A stretch of DNA of 64,000 nt from Cannabis sativa (GCF_029168945.1 NC_083607.1:41525257-41589256), one strand, 5' to 3'. Counted from the stretch's first letter, positions 23,749 to 36,888 are shown. Notes: generated by a model from the sequence alone, not told the origin. Translations and numbers: made by a program.

Positions 23749-26700
23749 GCAGTAATATAAAACAAAATGTGCATTTCAAATAATCTTAACACCTTGATAT
23801 ACAAATCAAGTGCAATAGTAGTAAACTCCTCATAATAGGATCTGACAGGTTGAATTAAACACAACCTCTTCTCCACCATTACTCTTCCTTTAATCACAAA
23901 ATCCTTGATATTGTGAAATTCCTCTCTCTATATGTCTACTCTCTTGGGATAATAGATTCTATACTTTTGGCAACTACTTCTTGGTTATTCAGGAAGTAAC
24001 ACTAGTAGTTAAGGCAAGTTGAAACGGTGCCACAAATGTATAGAACTTTCCTTAGACTGAATAAGTACCTATCCTGCAACTTTAACATTCAGTCTTTTTC
24101 TGGTAGACTAAGAGACTTCAGATAGGTTTTTACACTTCTCCAAAATCACTACTCCACCCCCAGAGTAACCACCATTTTATCAGCAGACTTTCTAGCACAA
24201 AGGCAAGTCTTGCAATGTGATGTGGTGTAGTCTAAGAGTTTTAAACACACCCTTATTGACTAACATATAGTTCCTCTTCTTATTCTTAAGATTTACTTGA
24301 CTGTCTTCCAATGTTCCTCTCCTGGATTAATCTGATACCTACTCATTACTCCCACTCAACAGCAGGTGTCTAGTCTAAGGCATACAAAAGCATATCCAAG
24401 ACCTCTCACTATTGATATAAGAAATTCTTTCATGGCTTTATCTTTTCTGGAATAGTTAAGAATTTTCCTTAGATAAATAAAATCTATACCTAAGAAGTTG
24501 TGAAGCTTCTATAGATTGCCATTAGAAAGAAAATGCTTCAGCATCTTACTAAAGTAAGTTGCTTGCATTAGAGTAAGTAATTACCAGGTATACCACAAGC
24601 CATAGGTTTAGATAAACTCAAACCTATAATACTAGGAACAGGAAGTTTTGTTAAATCCATTGAATAGACTTATTAACGAAAATTTCCTTTTGTGTCCTTG
24701 TAATAGAAAACTTTAGGTTACTCCATGTGAATGGATTAAACCATAGTTCTCTTGGCTTTCTTCTTAGTTTCTTATCTTGACAATCCATTACTTGTTTAAA
24801 CTCACAATGAATTTTAATCACTAGTGTCTTCCAAGTCATAAGAAGAGTGAGTTCCTAGAAACTCTCCCACTACGACAAGGTACCGTGAACTATGTCCAAG
24901 AAAACTAAATGGTATTGACCTCTTCGGTTGTGTCAAGACAACAGAGGCAGTGGGATCATCATATGTCAAATAAGATGATAGAACACTTTTGGAATCAAGA
25001 AAAAATTATCTCCTTTATTTGCTACTTTATTTTCAGACTTAGTCATTCTCTTAGAAAAGTAGTATTTGTTTAAACAAACACTTTCTTATATATTGACTAT
25101 GGGATGTTCCACCCCTAATCACGTAGAATAGCTAACAAACATGCAAACTAGGGTTAGCAGTTCTAGCTTTTCTTAAGATTTCGATTAGGTCATCCATGAA
25201 TCTAGTAATGAATTACATTAAGTATACAACCATTGCATCATTCTGAAATTGTATTACCATAGAAGGATTTAGGCAACGACTAGTAACTAACTATCAATAT
25301 GCAAATTGAATTTCTGGGACATAAGTTTGGATATAATTCAAAAATCAAATTAATGATGTTTGAACTGCATATCTACTAACTTTTTCTCCACCCCTATCAG
25401 TTCGCAAGATCTTTAACCACTTACCTTAATGGTTTTCCACCATTGTTAGAAATTCATGAAATTTTTCAAACATTTAAAATTTGTTTTGCATAAGGTAAAA
25501 TATAGAGTGATCGTTTTAAGAATACAACCAAAACTCATATCCACCCCTGAATGTACATCCATCTACAAATGAGATGATTATACTTTTAGTGGATATAGGC
25601 ATATTAACTCTTTGCAGAGATGGATCTTGTCAAAACCACTATGAACACGATACAAATGCCATAGATTTATAAAATATGGTTGTGTCTTTTGATGATTTTA
25701 TTTAGTCACATCAAAGAGTTCGTAGAATAGTGCAAGTGGATTCTGGTCACAGAATTCTAAACTCATACAGTTTGAATCCATTGATAGAAAATGGTTATGA
25801 AACACTTGTGAAAGTGTAACTGTATAATGAGTAATTCTTTATTGGACCACCACTACTAATTTAACTCTAAGTTGATTTGCCAATACAAGTAGGAGATATC
25901 TAAGATTGAGGATTTATATCATTTTGGGATAGAATTTCGAGAATATAATCATATGCGTTATTTAATTTCTTAAGAGAAAATATAGAATGACTTTATATGA
26001 TTTATAGATCATTCATCCAATGATATGTCATTGAGCTAATTCGAAATGAATAAGCTAAGAGGAATTAGGATAATTTCGTTTTAAATAAGAATCCAACGAT
26101 GCTCCGATTAGCGAGAGTCAAAGTAATCTTATTTATACAATCTTCTTGTTTCATATTGTAAAATACTAGTCTAAGGTGTCATCAATTGATGAACAGCTAG
26201 ATGTTGCATATACAATATTTATCTTTCGAGATCTAACACTATTATGTTTGTCTAATGGTGAAAATCCATTAGGGATTTATCTCATTAGAAAAACAAACCA
26301 AGTTAGACCAACAATGAAGATTCGAAATTAAACTACAATTTAATAAAAGAAAATAACATGGTTCAATATAAATTCATACACAATTCAGAAATTATTAATC
26401 ACATAGCAAGTAGGAATGATAGGTGAAAATACTAAAACATACAATCCTAAATAATTTCCAATGTCTTCAACAAACTGATATCAGTGTCCCGTTTAGGCGA
26501 GAGTCAGTGATACCATCCATTGAATAGAGTTGTCAGCTCATCTAAAATGATAAACATTCTAGCAACCTTTTATTCGATCAAGATTGGAATCCGCGTTGTC
26601 TCATTTAGGCGAGAGTCAAGGCTATTCTATCTTATGAGCTTCCACCATTGTTTCATATTCTTGCAAGTCTTATACAGTCGCCACCATTAGGGTGATCAAT

Positions 26701-28096
26701 ACTATATAAAAAACTTACAAGATTACTTATCTTTCGAGATTAAACGGTGCTAACTTGCAAATGAACGTTCCTCCATTAGGGAGGATTACTAACTAAAACA
26801 ATAGCTATGTAAAACCAACAATGGAGATCGAATATCCTAATAATAAAGCTCATTATTTAATGAAGGTTGTATTTTCTCCTAATATTTATTTTAATCAATT
26901 TATTTTAAATATATATTTATTTATTTAATTAAAATTTCCAATTTAGAATGAAAAATTTGAAATATAAATTTTAATTTAATATTTATAAATTATACTTAGA
27001 TGGATATGAAAGTAACGTGAATTATTTCCATAAATATTTAGAAAAATATGCAATTCAAGTTGTTTTACAACTCAAATTTAATTTTCTATAAATATTTATT
27101 GCATTTCGAAAAATGAAGTGTATAAGAATACTACTTTCGAAAATGCTTAAAATAAAATAAAAATAAATTTCGGAAAAATTACTCTAATTTTATGTTGGCC
27201 CAAAATTAATTAATAAAAATTAATTTTCAACAAAAATATAACTTTCCTATTTAATTAAATACTAAAGAAAAATTTCAAATATTTAAGTATCATGATGAAA
27301 ATCAACTTAAATATTAATTTTCTATTTAATTAAATACACTAGAAAAATACTTCAAGCAAAACAGATAATATCTATCTAGACTTTCATTGACTAATTAATT
27401 CAATTTCTAATTATAATATATTTTAGTTCATTTATTTTAATCAATCATTAAATGAAAAAATCATTGATTTAAGTTGGTCCAAAATTAAAATAAGTAATTT
27501 TCAACTTTAATCTATTTTCAAATATAATTCGAAATTTCTGCATTAAAAAAATGTAATTTCGAAATTGTGGGAAAAAGATTAATAAAATAAAATATATTTC
27601 GAAAATTATTCAAATTTAAGTTATTCTGAAATAAAAATCCAAACTTAAAATAATTTTCAACTTTAATTAAATAACATTAAAATAATAATATTTAAGTATC
27701 ATGATGAAAATCAACTTAGATATTGAAATTTTTAATTTAATTAAATGTATTAAATTCTGGAAATAAATAATTAAGTATAAAGAAAAGTTAATTATTAATT
27801 CTAGTTTAATACTAGGAAAATATACTAAACTTAGATTGTACCAAAATTAATTATTAAGCAATCAATTTCACAATCAATGGTATTTTCCTATTTTAATATT
27901 AGAAATAATAATTAGTATTAGAAATAACTATCTAGAATATATATCATTAACTAAGTGTTTTTCTAAAATTAACTTTAAAATATTAAAATGAAAAATAAAT
28001 TTCATATATTTTAAAAGTTAATTATGTTGCTAATTCAATTTTAATTAGGTTAGACTAATATAATTAACCTAATACAATTATTTAAATAAGGCAAAT

Positions 28097-28189
28097 GGGC
28101 CTTCACAATTGGGATAGTTCATGTGAGGGGGAGCTGGGTTCAGTATGTCGTACCCACTTCTATTGGCCCCCAACTCTCACACAAGGCCC
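28097..28189 (-). other. Conserved island, E1 copy
   Basis: This is the same 92-bp island as at 1487-1578 and 54159-54250, with a one-base insertion that shifts the only common open frame. It keeps the complementary gggcct/aggccc ends. Confidence 0.5.
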
Positions 28190-29778
28190 AAAAGAGAGGA
28201 ATTTAACCTTTAAATAAACAATTGTTCTTCATTGAATAAGCCCAAATATAATTGGGCCTAAATAAAATTACTTATGTCAAATTCTATTTTAGCAACCTTG
28301 TCCATTTACTTAGTAAAACTTAAATGGGCTTCCTATATGCATCTAAGCCCAATAGCAAACATATAGGCTTACACAGGTCAAATGATTTGGATGGGCCTTA
28401 TCATGTTACTAGGTTTACACAGATGAAAGAAGTACAAAATTTTTATTTACAAATTATTTATAAGATCTATTGACAATTGGACTATGATTAAAATCAGATC
28501 ATTGGATCTGTCAACAAGTTAATCATAACAATTTAGATCAAATAAATAATAGGTTTGTTAAAAAAAATTTGAATAAACAATATAAATAAATAAACAAACA
28601 TTGTCCATGTAATAGATGTGAAATAAGATAATAATATAATTTAATTATTATTCTTAAACTAACCAATTAAACTTTGAAAATTTAGGGTTGTTAAAACAAA
28701 CCTTAAAATCTCAAAATAAAGGAAACTAATTTTAAAATATCTAGGTTTATTTGAATCAAATAAAATTAAATATCAAATAAGATTAATGATTTGAAAGAAA
28801 GAATCTTCAATATCACTTTCAAATCTTATAATTTAATTAAAATAAACTAATTTTAAAATAGATTTGGTTAGATAATTATTATTTTAGGAATAAAATAATA
28901 AATAAATAATAATTACCATAATTATATGTCAAAATATCTCAAATTAAGCAATATTCAAATTTCTACAAAATATCTAAGTTATTTAAATATTTAAGATATG
29001 ATTTATAAATTTCCAATAAGAAAAAAATGATATAAATAGAAAAATATCATTTTTAAACTTATAATTTATAAATACTTAAATATCTAACAAAATAACAAAT
29101 TTTAAATTTGAAAATATTATGGTAAGTATATATATATATAAAAAAATATCTATGTTAATTTTAAATTTATTAATTATTTAATTTGTCATATAAGATAATT
29201 TTTATATAATATTTTAAATAAAAAGACAAAATTATCTTTTAATTTAAAATATGTTAAATATCAAAATATCTAATCTTATAATTAAATAATATACAAATAT
29301 TAAAGAAGTTAACAAATTTTTAAATCTGACCATAATAGAAAATATTTAAAATTGGAAATATTTACAGAAAAGGAAATATTTTAAATTGGAAAAATCTAAA
29401 ATTGGAAATATTAGATTTTGGCAAACAATCCCATAAAAAATTCAATTTTTGGGGAAAAACCCACAAAAATCGCAATTTGTAGGGGCTGCGAGGATAGGCT
29501 ACATGCAGCAGCCATGATTTCCAATCTTCTAAAATTCATATCTTCTTCATTTTTCATCGGAATTAAGTTCCGTAAAAACAAAAATTGCTTAATTTTTCAC
29601 AAGGAATCCAAATAAAATATTTTTGAAAAATAGAAAAAATATTTTTCATGGAAAAAATTCGTACAACATATACATTCATCACATAAGCACATAAACTAAT
29701 ATGAAACCATCCAAATCAACACAAAACATATAAAACATCGTTTTAATTCATATTACATGAAAGTAAATCATTACCATG

Positions 29779-29790
29779 GCTCTGGTGCCA
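29779..29790 (-). promoter_or_regulatory. Primer-binding site of E1 (decayed)
   Basis: On minus it reads TGGCACCAGAGC, two mismatches from the tRNA-iMet complement TGGTATCAGAGC, two bases inside the 5' LTR. Confidence 0.82.
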
Positions 29791-29792
29791 GT

Positions 29793-31654
29793 TGTTGGAA
29801 ATATTTTACCAGGATTTAAAGTTACTACCAAGTATGTTTTATTAACATCCTAATATGAATTCTAAAACAATGAAAATAAACACATAAGAGTTTAAGAAAA
29901 CCTTACATTGGGTGCAGCGGAATATTATGACTCCTTCCATTCAGATCTGTAGCCCTTGATTCCTTTCTGTAGCAGAGCATAATCAAGATCTGAATCTGGA
30001 TCTCCTTCTCTCCTGCTTTGATGCTGATTTTCCATAGTCTTACATACTATGACTGAGGTACCACTTGATGTGTGTGGGCACTACTCTTTAACTCTAGGAA
30101 TTTCGAAATTTAGAAGAGAAGAAAAGAGAGAGGAAAGTGGAGGCTCAGGAATTCTCTCAGAAAAGAATGAGATGCAATTGTGTATTGTTTCCTGAAGCCA
30201 TTAATTTTTATTTATAGAATGCCCTCTATGTTTAGGTTAGAATTGTGTGGCATTAAAATAATGGAAAAAATAAAATGGTAAACCTCTTGCATAGCGGGCG
30301 GCCCATATAAGGAAATTGGACCTCACTTTGCAACTTTCCCATTTTGTTATTTTTCATTCCCATTTTCTCAAAAATGCCAATTTTCCAATTTAACCATTCA
30401 AATGCCAATTCTAATTATTTAATAACTTAAAAATAATTATTAAATAATATTGCCATTTAATGTATTTATTAATTTAGACATATAAAGTATCTTAATTAAT
30501 AAATAAACCTAGAATCTCTTTTCTTTACAATTTCGCCCTTGCTTAGTGAAAATTCATAAAGTAGACATAGTCTAACTTTTAGAATTATAATTGATTAATT
30601 AGAATCAATTAACTGAGTCTTACAAGCAATATGGTCTCAACTAGTATGGGGACCATGGGTCTATATAACCGAGCTTCCAATAGGTCGAACCGAATTTACC
30701 AAGTAAATTCCCTAACTTATTAATTCCTTATTGAATCCACTCTTATAACTTGGAATTGCATTCTTAGTCATATAAAACGCTCTATATGTTCAACGGTATA
30801 GATACGTCATTAGTTATCCATTGTTATAATCCTAATTTGATCAATGATCCTCTATATAGATGATTTACACTTTAAAGGGATTAAATTACCGTAACACCCT
30901 ACAATGTATTTTATCCTTAAAACACTTAACCCTGTATAAATGATATTTCAGCTAAGTGAAATGAGTACTCCACCATTTATTTTCTTTTGGTTAAGCTCGA
31001 AGGAAATCATCCTTTACTTTCTATTCGCCAAATAGAAGCTATAGATTCCATATTTATGTTAGCGCTCCCACTCAATTGCACTACCGTGTTCCCAAAATGT
31101 ACGTATCACCCTGACCCAAAAGTAGGCTTAACTAAAAAAATCAAAGAACACGAATAACACTCTTGAGATTGAACCTAATCATATCAGGATTAAGATCATT
31201 TGATCTAGGATCAACATGTGATATTGAATTGAATAGATATTACGGTAAATTCTAATATATCTAATCAAAGTTCAATATCGGTCCCTTCCGATGTATACTC
31301 CATACATCCGATACTGGTAAACTTTGCCAATATCCTGGAAAGGACATAACACTTTTCCAAGGTGTAAGAATACCTATCGCTGATTATACCATGTCAGTCT
31401 AAACCCAGTGTTCTGACAAATCAGGGAATAAACTTTCGAACATATAATTAAGATTATATTCCACTGTGCTGACAACACTATAATCATTAACAAATTCATA
31501 TGTTCTGGACTTAAATAGAATTCATACATTATATATATATAATCATTAAATAAATCATGTGAACCATGCAACAGAAAATGTTATTTTTGATCTTTATTAA
31601 TAAGTAAATCTGATTATATTGAAATGGGTTTTATTTAGGGCACAAAACCCAATA
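29793..31654 (-). repeat. 5' LTR of E1
   Basis: This 1862-bp LTR matches 21880-23737. Its outer end reads CCAATA instead of CCAACA, a transition at the terminal dinucleotide. The TATA site at 30208-30217 is also altered (tttatttatag). Confidence 0.95.
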
Positions 31655-33814
31655 GTATTGTGAGGCAACAAGAAGTTTGAGTGGACAAAAGAGTGTGAAG
31701 AGGCCTTTTAGAACATAAAATGGCATCTAGCGACGCCTCCAGTTTTGGCAAAACTAATAACTAGAGAGACGCTACTTCTCTATTTGGCTATCCTGAAAGA
31801 TGCAATTAGTACAGCTATAGTGCGAGAAGAGGGTAAGCACCAACAACCTATTTACTACGTAAGTCAAAAGTTACTAGGGGCAGAATCTTGATATCCCCCT
31901 TTAGAAAAACTCACTTTGTGCCTAGACCATGCGTTTTGTAAGCTACGACCGTACTTCCAAGCACACCCCATAAAAGTGTTAACCGATCTACCCTTGAGAC
32001 AAGTTTTATCAAAACTAGATGCTTCTGGAAGATTGATGAAATGGTCAATCGAACTGGGGCAGTTTGACATAACATACCACCCTCGAACATCCATCAACGG
32101 CCAAGCCTTGTACAACTTCTTAATAGAAGGTATAACTCCAGAAGAAATTCTGCCTGTACACGAAGAAGCTGAAACTTGGAAGTTATATGTGGATGGTGAA
32201 TCCAACGAGCAAGGTTCGGGTGTAGGGGTAATATTAATATCACCAGAAGGCTTTAAGTTTCACTATGCTTTGAGATTTCAATTTGACGCATCAAATAACG
32301 AGGCTGAGTATGAACCCTTGATGTTTGGCTTAAGGATAGCTGAAGTGTTGAAGGTCAAAAACCTCATCTGCCATAGTGATTCTCGTGGCTAATTTTGAAC
32401 CACGTTCTCAGAGAATACCAGGCCAAAGGCTTAAAAATGGCAAAGCATTTAGAGAAGGTTTCGAAGAACTTGGAAAGATTCGATTACTTTAAAATCGAGC
32501 AAATTATAAGAGAACAAAACTCCAATGCCGATGCCTTAGCAGAACTGGCCTCGCAGAACGACTCGGATGAATTGAAATTATTTCCAGTGGAGATGCTTAG
32601 CGAGCCAAGTATATGTGAAATAGAAGAGGTAGAGATGATAGACAACTCTCCTACATGGATGACTCCTATTATCATTTATTTACTCGACGGACAACTTCCA
32701 ACTGACAAAAACGAGGCACAAAAACTATTATACTTAGTTCCTCGCTACACAATAATTGAAGGCAAACTATATAGAAGGGGTTATTCAATGTCTCTACTTC
32801 AGTGTGTTCACCCTACAGAAGCGAACGAAATTATCAGAGAAATTCATGAACGCTTTTGTGGGGATCATGCAAGTTGGCAAAGTCTATCCAAGAAGATCAT
32901 TTGACAAGGATAATACTGGCCAATGATCAATAAGGACACCCATGAGTTTGTTAGGAAATGTGATAAGTTTCAAAGGTTTTCACATATACCACACGTTTCG
33001 CCAACAGAACTAAGAATGATGATCTCTCCCTACCCATTTTCTATATGGGGAATTGACGTAATTGGGGCATTACCCACTGGGAGAGGATGAGCTAAGTATG
33101 CGGTAGTAACAGTCGACTTCTTCACCAAATGGACTGAGGCCGAGCCTCTAGTTTCCATAACTTCCAAGAAAGTCCTCGACTTTGTTGTCAAGAACATTGT
33201 CTGTGGGTTTAGAATTCCCATGAAGATAGTATTTGATAATGGAACCCAATTTGATGGCCACTTGTTCACTGAGTTCTGCGAGAGGAACAAAATTATCAAG
33301 AGCTTCTCCTCAATATCCAGGCCTCAGGCGAATGGACAAGTAGAAGTTGTTAACAAAACCTTAAAGGATACTATAAAGAAGAAGTTAGACACTGCCAAAG
33401 GCAGATGGGTCGATGAGCTAGCTCAGCTATTCTGGGCTCACATAACTACCGAGAAGACGGCAACGGGACAGACTCCTTTCTTGCTAGCATTTGGCTCAGA
33501 AGTAATGCTGCCTGTTGAAGTGAACATATAGACTCACAGAAGACAGTTTTATAATCAAGAAGAGAACCGGGGACTTTTAAAATTTTCAACAAAAGAGTCA
33601 AGATAAAAAGACTATTCAATGTTGGAGACTTGGTGCTAAGGTGAGTATTTACAAATACGAGAGATGCATCTGCAGGAGTGTTCAACCTGAACTGGGAGGG
33701 TCCATATGTCATCGAAGCAGTAGTTGGAATTAGAGTTTACAAATTGGCTCGACTCAATGGCTCGCTAATAAAGTACTACTGGAACGTGGAAAATTTGCGA
33801 CCCTACTACCAATA
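31655..33814 (+). pseudogene. RNase H, second RNase H and integrase of Tat element B, 3' part
   Basis: The reading resumes after E1 with the end of RT and the first RNase H (YYVSQKLL, RPYFQAHPIKVLTDLPL). It continues into the second RNase H (LYVDGESNEQGSG, NNEAEYEPLMF, SDS followed by a frame break at 32390, ADALAELAS). The integrase follows: zinc half EIHERFCGDHASW, then RKCDKFQRF, where the second Cys is Phe. The DDE core is at WGIDVIG (33045), FDNGTQFDG (33233) and ANGQVEVVNK (33335). The C-terminus ends LRPYYQ at 33813. TGA replaces W at 32902 and TGA interrupts GRG*AKYA near 33088. Confidence 0.9.
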
Positions 33815-34029
33815 AATAAATGATGTAACTCACATTACTGATGTACAATTTTAACTTCAATCATGAATAAAGAGAATCATTTCTATAATTTAAGTAATTA
33901 CAAAGTTTTACTCTTTAAAATTACTTAAGGGGCATTTATGTATGATTAAATAGAATTCATCTAGAAATACATGGTATAATGCAAACCCACCATTTCAATT
34001 TTTTTTTTTTTTTTGAAATTTAAAGGTTC

Positions 34030-34217
34030 TTGACTAAACCTCTTTGATGAAAGAGGGGTCGAAATGTTATAACTTCCAGACCAAACTTTTTTGACGAGAG
34101 ATGGGTCAAATTGTTATAGCATCCTAATTAAACCTTTTTGACGAAGAAGGGATCAAACAACTATAATTTTTGATTAAAAACCTATCTGATGGGAAAGGAA
34201 AATCAAAAGTTATAGCT
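34030..34217 (+). repeat. ~47-bp tandem repeats (4 units) downstream of B integrase
   Basis: Each unit has a form like ACCAAACTTTTTTGACG, a GAGRGATGGGTCAAA stretch, then TTATAG. Units begin near 34031, 34079, 34124 and 34172. They are imperfect and non-coding. Confidence 0.75.
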
Positions 34218-34645
34218 CACATATAAAGCTGAATATTAACAGTTCGCGCAAGCTAGGAAAGTGCTAAACGAGACATCAAGACGTCTTGATAAAAGTACTT
34301 GAACCTAGAAAATGGATAGATAACCTAACTATTCATACGAGAAAATCTAAAATATACAAAGTGATAAAATCATTAAAAGTATATTCAACTAATTACTTAA
34401 ACAGGAAGATTATGAGCAATGGAAAAATCCAAAAGTACTTTACATTTGAACAAAATATAGTTGTTTACAATGTAGATAAAAATGCAGGCGAACATAATTA
34501 TATTAAGTTCGAATGAAAAGAGTACAAGGCATTTAAGAGAATAAAAAACCCAAGTTGGTTTACAAACTTGTCTTTACAAAAATGCCACTAGGGACAAACC
34601 ATTAAGTCATCTTCCTAAACAAAGAATACAAGGGGGATTGATAAA

Positions 34646-34773
34646 CTCGAGAAACACCGTCTACATATAGCTCGGAGAAAGATCGTCTACACATAGCTCG
34701 GAGAAAGATCATGTACACATAGCTTGGAAAAAGACCGGCTACACATAGCTCGAGAAAGACCGTTTACACGTAG
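34646..34773 (-). repeat. ~26-bp minisatellite (5 units) at the 3' end of the antisense ORF of B
   Basis: Five consecutive units of the form CTCGGAGAAAGATCGTCTAC followed by ACATAG occupy 128 bp. The last overlaps the stop codon of the antisense ORF (34764). Confidence 0.85.
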
Positions 34774-35244
34774 AAGGTCTCGACCTCTGCATAGACCTCA
34801 TTCTCCACATCAGAAGATCCCATTTCCTGCAGCCGAGACCTCATTCCCAACCTCAGGAAATTTCTCGATACTAGAGAGAGGTTGGCACAAAGGTCTTCTT
34901 GTGCAAGCTTAGGTCTTGGTTGGTTGGGTTGTTTGGTAGAATCCGAAACCACGCTAACTTTCCTCCTGGATTCCTTGTCACCCTGAGGAGGACCTCTAAG
35001 ATCGCTCGCAAAATCTATGTCCATTCCTGTGGAAACAGAAATAAAAGATCAATGGAGCAACAAAAAATAATAATATGTATAATCCAGTTCAAACCACCAT
35101 TCACAAGGGATAATAGTTACCCTCGAAAATCACTTGTGAGGATCCCCCGTAACGATCAATGGGAATGTACAAAGAAGAAAGGTAGTTGGCGAATTTTGGT
35201 ATTATGAATTTAGAGGAACAAATTTTTGAAGTCAGATGGGGCAT
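34764..35244 (-). CDS. Putative two-exon antisense gene in Tat element B (128 aa, unknown function)
   Basis: Exon 1 is 35244-35121 and starts ATG (MPHLTSKICSS). A 94-bp intron (35120-35027) runs GTAACT to a pyrimidine-rich end TTTCCACAG. Exon 2 is 35026-34764. The exons total 387 nt, and the splice keeps the frame (phase 1) with no stop until TAG or its equivalent at 34764-34766. The product is small and mixed: a hydrophobic and aromatic N-terminal ~40 residues, then a basic, P/Q/R-rich middle (ESRRKVSVVSD, QPNQPRPK) and an acidic C-terminus (VENEVYAEVETF). A TATA box lies ~90 bp upstream of the ATG. Tat/Grande-type elements are known to carry extra ORFs antisense to gag-pol in this position, and element A has one too, but I see no similarity between the two proteins. 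Function unknown. Confidence 0.45.
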
Positions 35245-35330
35245 CTTGACGAGAGAAGGACAATCCAATCTCAAGATGAAGCCAAACAGAAAAGCAAAAG
35301 TGTATGGAATATGGCAAGCTTAAGCCACCA

Positions 35331-35337
35331 TTTTATA
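35331..35337 (-). promoter_or_regulatory. TATA box of the antisense gene in B
   Basis: TATAAAA on the minus strand lies ~93 bp upstream of the ATG at 35244, which would place transcription start near 35305 and give a ~60-nt leader. It is inside the element, ~210 bp from the 3' LTR, so this transcript would not need the LTR promoter. Confidence 0.4.
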
Positions 35338-35546
35338 CTCAAAGTCTAGTTAAAAGAAGCCCAAAGGTTGGGAAATCTAACAGTTGGGAGTGGGGCAGAA
35401 AATGAAAAGACGGTTCATAATGACCCTTAAAACCGTATAACCGCTAGAATCAAAGGACGCGTTTCTCCAAAAAGGATTATGACGAAAGGGCCATCTGTAA
35501 TTATTAAAAAGCACTTTTTATGAAAAGGAACTTTTTTAGGGGCAAT

Positions 35547-36522
35547 TATTATACCCGAAATTTGGCTACCATCTCAGTGGAGGGCACGTGTCAAGATAAC
35601 AAGAATATGGATCGATGAAATCACTTTTAATGAAATAACTCATTAATTGCGTAAGTAACAGAGTATACTTGCAACTCGCTGACTATAAGGTCTTTCGCGA
35701 GAAATAGATATACAAACTGTTGTTTAGTGTATTAACGAGAAACCATGCGTCATTGGATGTATAAAGTGACACATCGACTTCGTTACATCTGGAAAGACAA
35801 AAGCGACGCATATCGACTGTGATAACACTTAGTGTAAAATGCAAAAACTAAGTACAATAGTCGAGTGGACTCGAGAGATAATAAGCGAGGTGCCTATCTC
35901 GCTATAGGAAGGCCCATTCCTGTAACTTTCACCAGTTAACTTCAGACATCTATCAGTAAGACTTACAATCTTAACAAGTCAGAAGCTAACATTCAAATGA
36001 GCCTCAAGAAACTCTGTTAATAAAAACTGCGATTGTCACAAATGAAGCGTTAAGCTTTCAAGAAAAGAAGCAACAAGACTTATATTTGAGACATCTCAGA
36101 ACGATACACTTAAAGACGTGATTAAACACACGATTAATTTGACCTAGTAAAAGCGGGAAAATCACAGCTGTGTGATTTTTAAATAATAACCGCATTTATA
36201 CTACGTGATATGTAATCAAACCCCATGATTTTAGGGAAAAATACTATAAAGATTACAGTCAACCTTGTAATTAACTGCCTACTATGTGATTGTAAATAGT
36301 GGCAAGTAAGATCTAAAAAGGGACGAAAAGATCATACAAAAAAGGCCTTGAAAAATTATTAAAAATCTAATAAGATTGACTCGTGGACTATGCAGAATTT
36401 TAACTGCAAAACCACGTAAAAAATCATTTTCTTTCATACTTTTTATTTTATAGCTTTTATTTTTTCTGTGTGAGATTGTCACTTTCAGGCTCAAATTTAG
36501 CTAAAAAAAATTTACGTTAACA
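35547..36522 (+). repeat. 3' LTR of Tat element B
   Basis: It begins TATTATACCCGAAATTTGGC, resembling the start of A's LTR, after a purine-rich AGGGGCAA. It ends ACGTTAACA. Its 35833-36522 part aligns with 17201-17960. Length is about 976 bp. It is followed by cgcgt, the expected target duplication, whose partner should be left of the window. Confidence 0.8.
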
Positions 36523-36888
36523 CGCGTACACAGATTATTATTACCTCATGGGTTGGGCCTCACCAACTTAGCCCAATGTCAATATATTACTTGTATTTTT
36601 CCCATTAGTGGGCCATGTTTACATTCAAACCCTAACCTATAAATATAATAAAACCCCTTCATGCAAAGGGTTCGGTAGTAAATTCTTATAAGCTAAAACA
36701 AGAGCTAGGGTTCATAAACAAGACAAGAACAATACTCGAAGGCTTTTCTAGTCAAATAATACTGACTCGTGGACTAGAGTTTGTTTATACTCGAACCACA
36801 TAAATATTCTCGTCTTGATCTTTATATTTTACTAAATTTCTTTAGCCTTATTCTATTTAAAATCACTTTTTGAAAAACTCGGTGAATA
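36523..36888 (+). repeat. Partial LTR of a third Tat-like element (C)
   Basis: It contains TATAAATA at 36638-36645 and the GACTCGTGGACTA block also found near the end of B's LTR. It ends before TTTTGGTACTTTTATTAAGA, a diverged copy of the primer region of A and B. Element B appears inserted in it, so only the right part is seen. Confidence 0.65.

Larger units (their letters stand above)
23738..29792 (-). mobile_element. Interior of E1 with decayed Copia pol and non-coding modules
   Basis: The minus strand near 23.85-24.0 kb shows the same broken RNase H/C-terminal reading as E2 (HIINDFVIKEE-like, then SDPIT-like). The region around 24.65-24.9 kb matches the RSGRVSR linker region of E2. Stops occur throughout. 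From about 26.1 to 26.8 kb there are recurring TAGGCGAGAGTCAA modules. The rest to 29.79 kb is AT-rich with the conserved island at 28097-28189. No intact gag, protease, integrase or RT is present. Confidence 0.75.
21880..31654 (-). mobile_element. Complete non-autonomous LTR element E1 (TSD gtatt)
   Basis: This 9775-bp insertion has two LTRs (21880-23737 and 29793-31654), a PPT-like tract next to the left one and a primer site next to the right one, so it reads on the minus strand. It is flanked by gtatt at 21875-21879 and 31655-31659. Its 6055-bp interior has no intact gene, only remnants of a Copia-type pol. By eye the LTRs differ at roughly 40-50 sites (2-3%), much older than E2. It splits the RT of element B. 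Confidence 0.96.

Noticed and set aside
34286..34516. 76-codon plus-strand ORF after B integrase
   Set aside because: Lysine/isoleucine-rich AT-driven frame between repeat arrays. No start context or homologue in element A.
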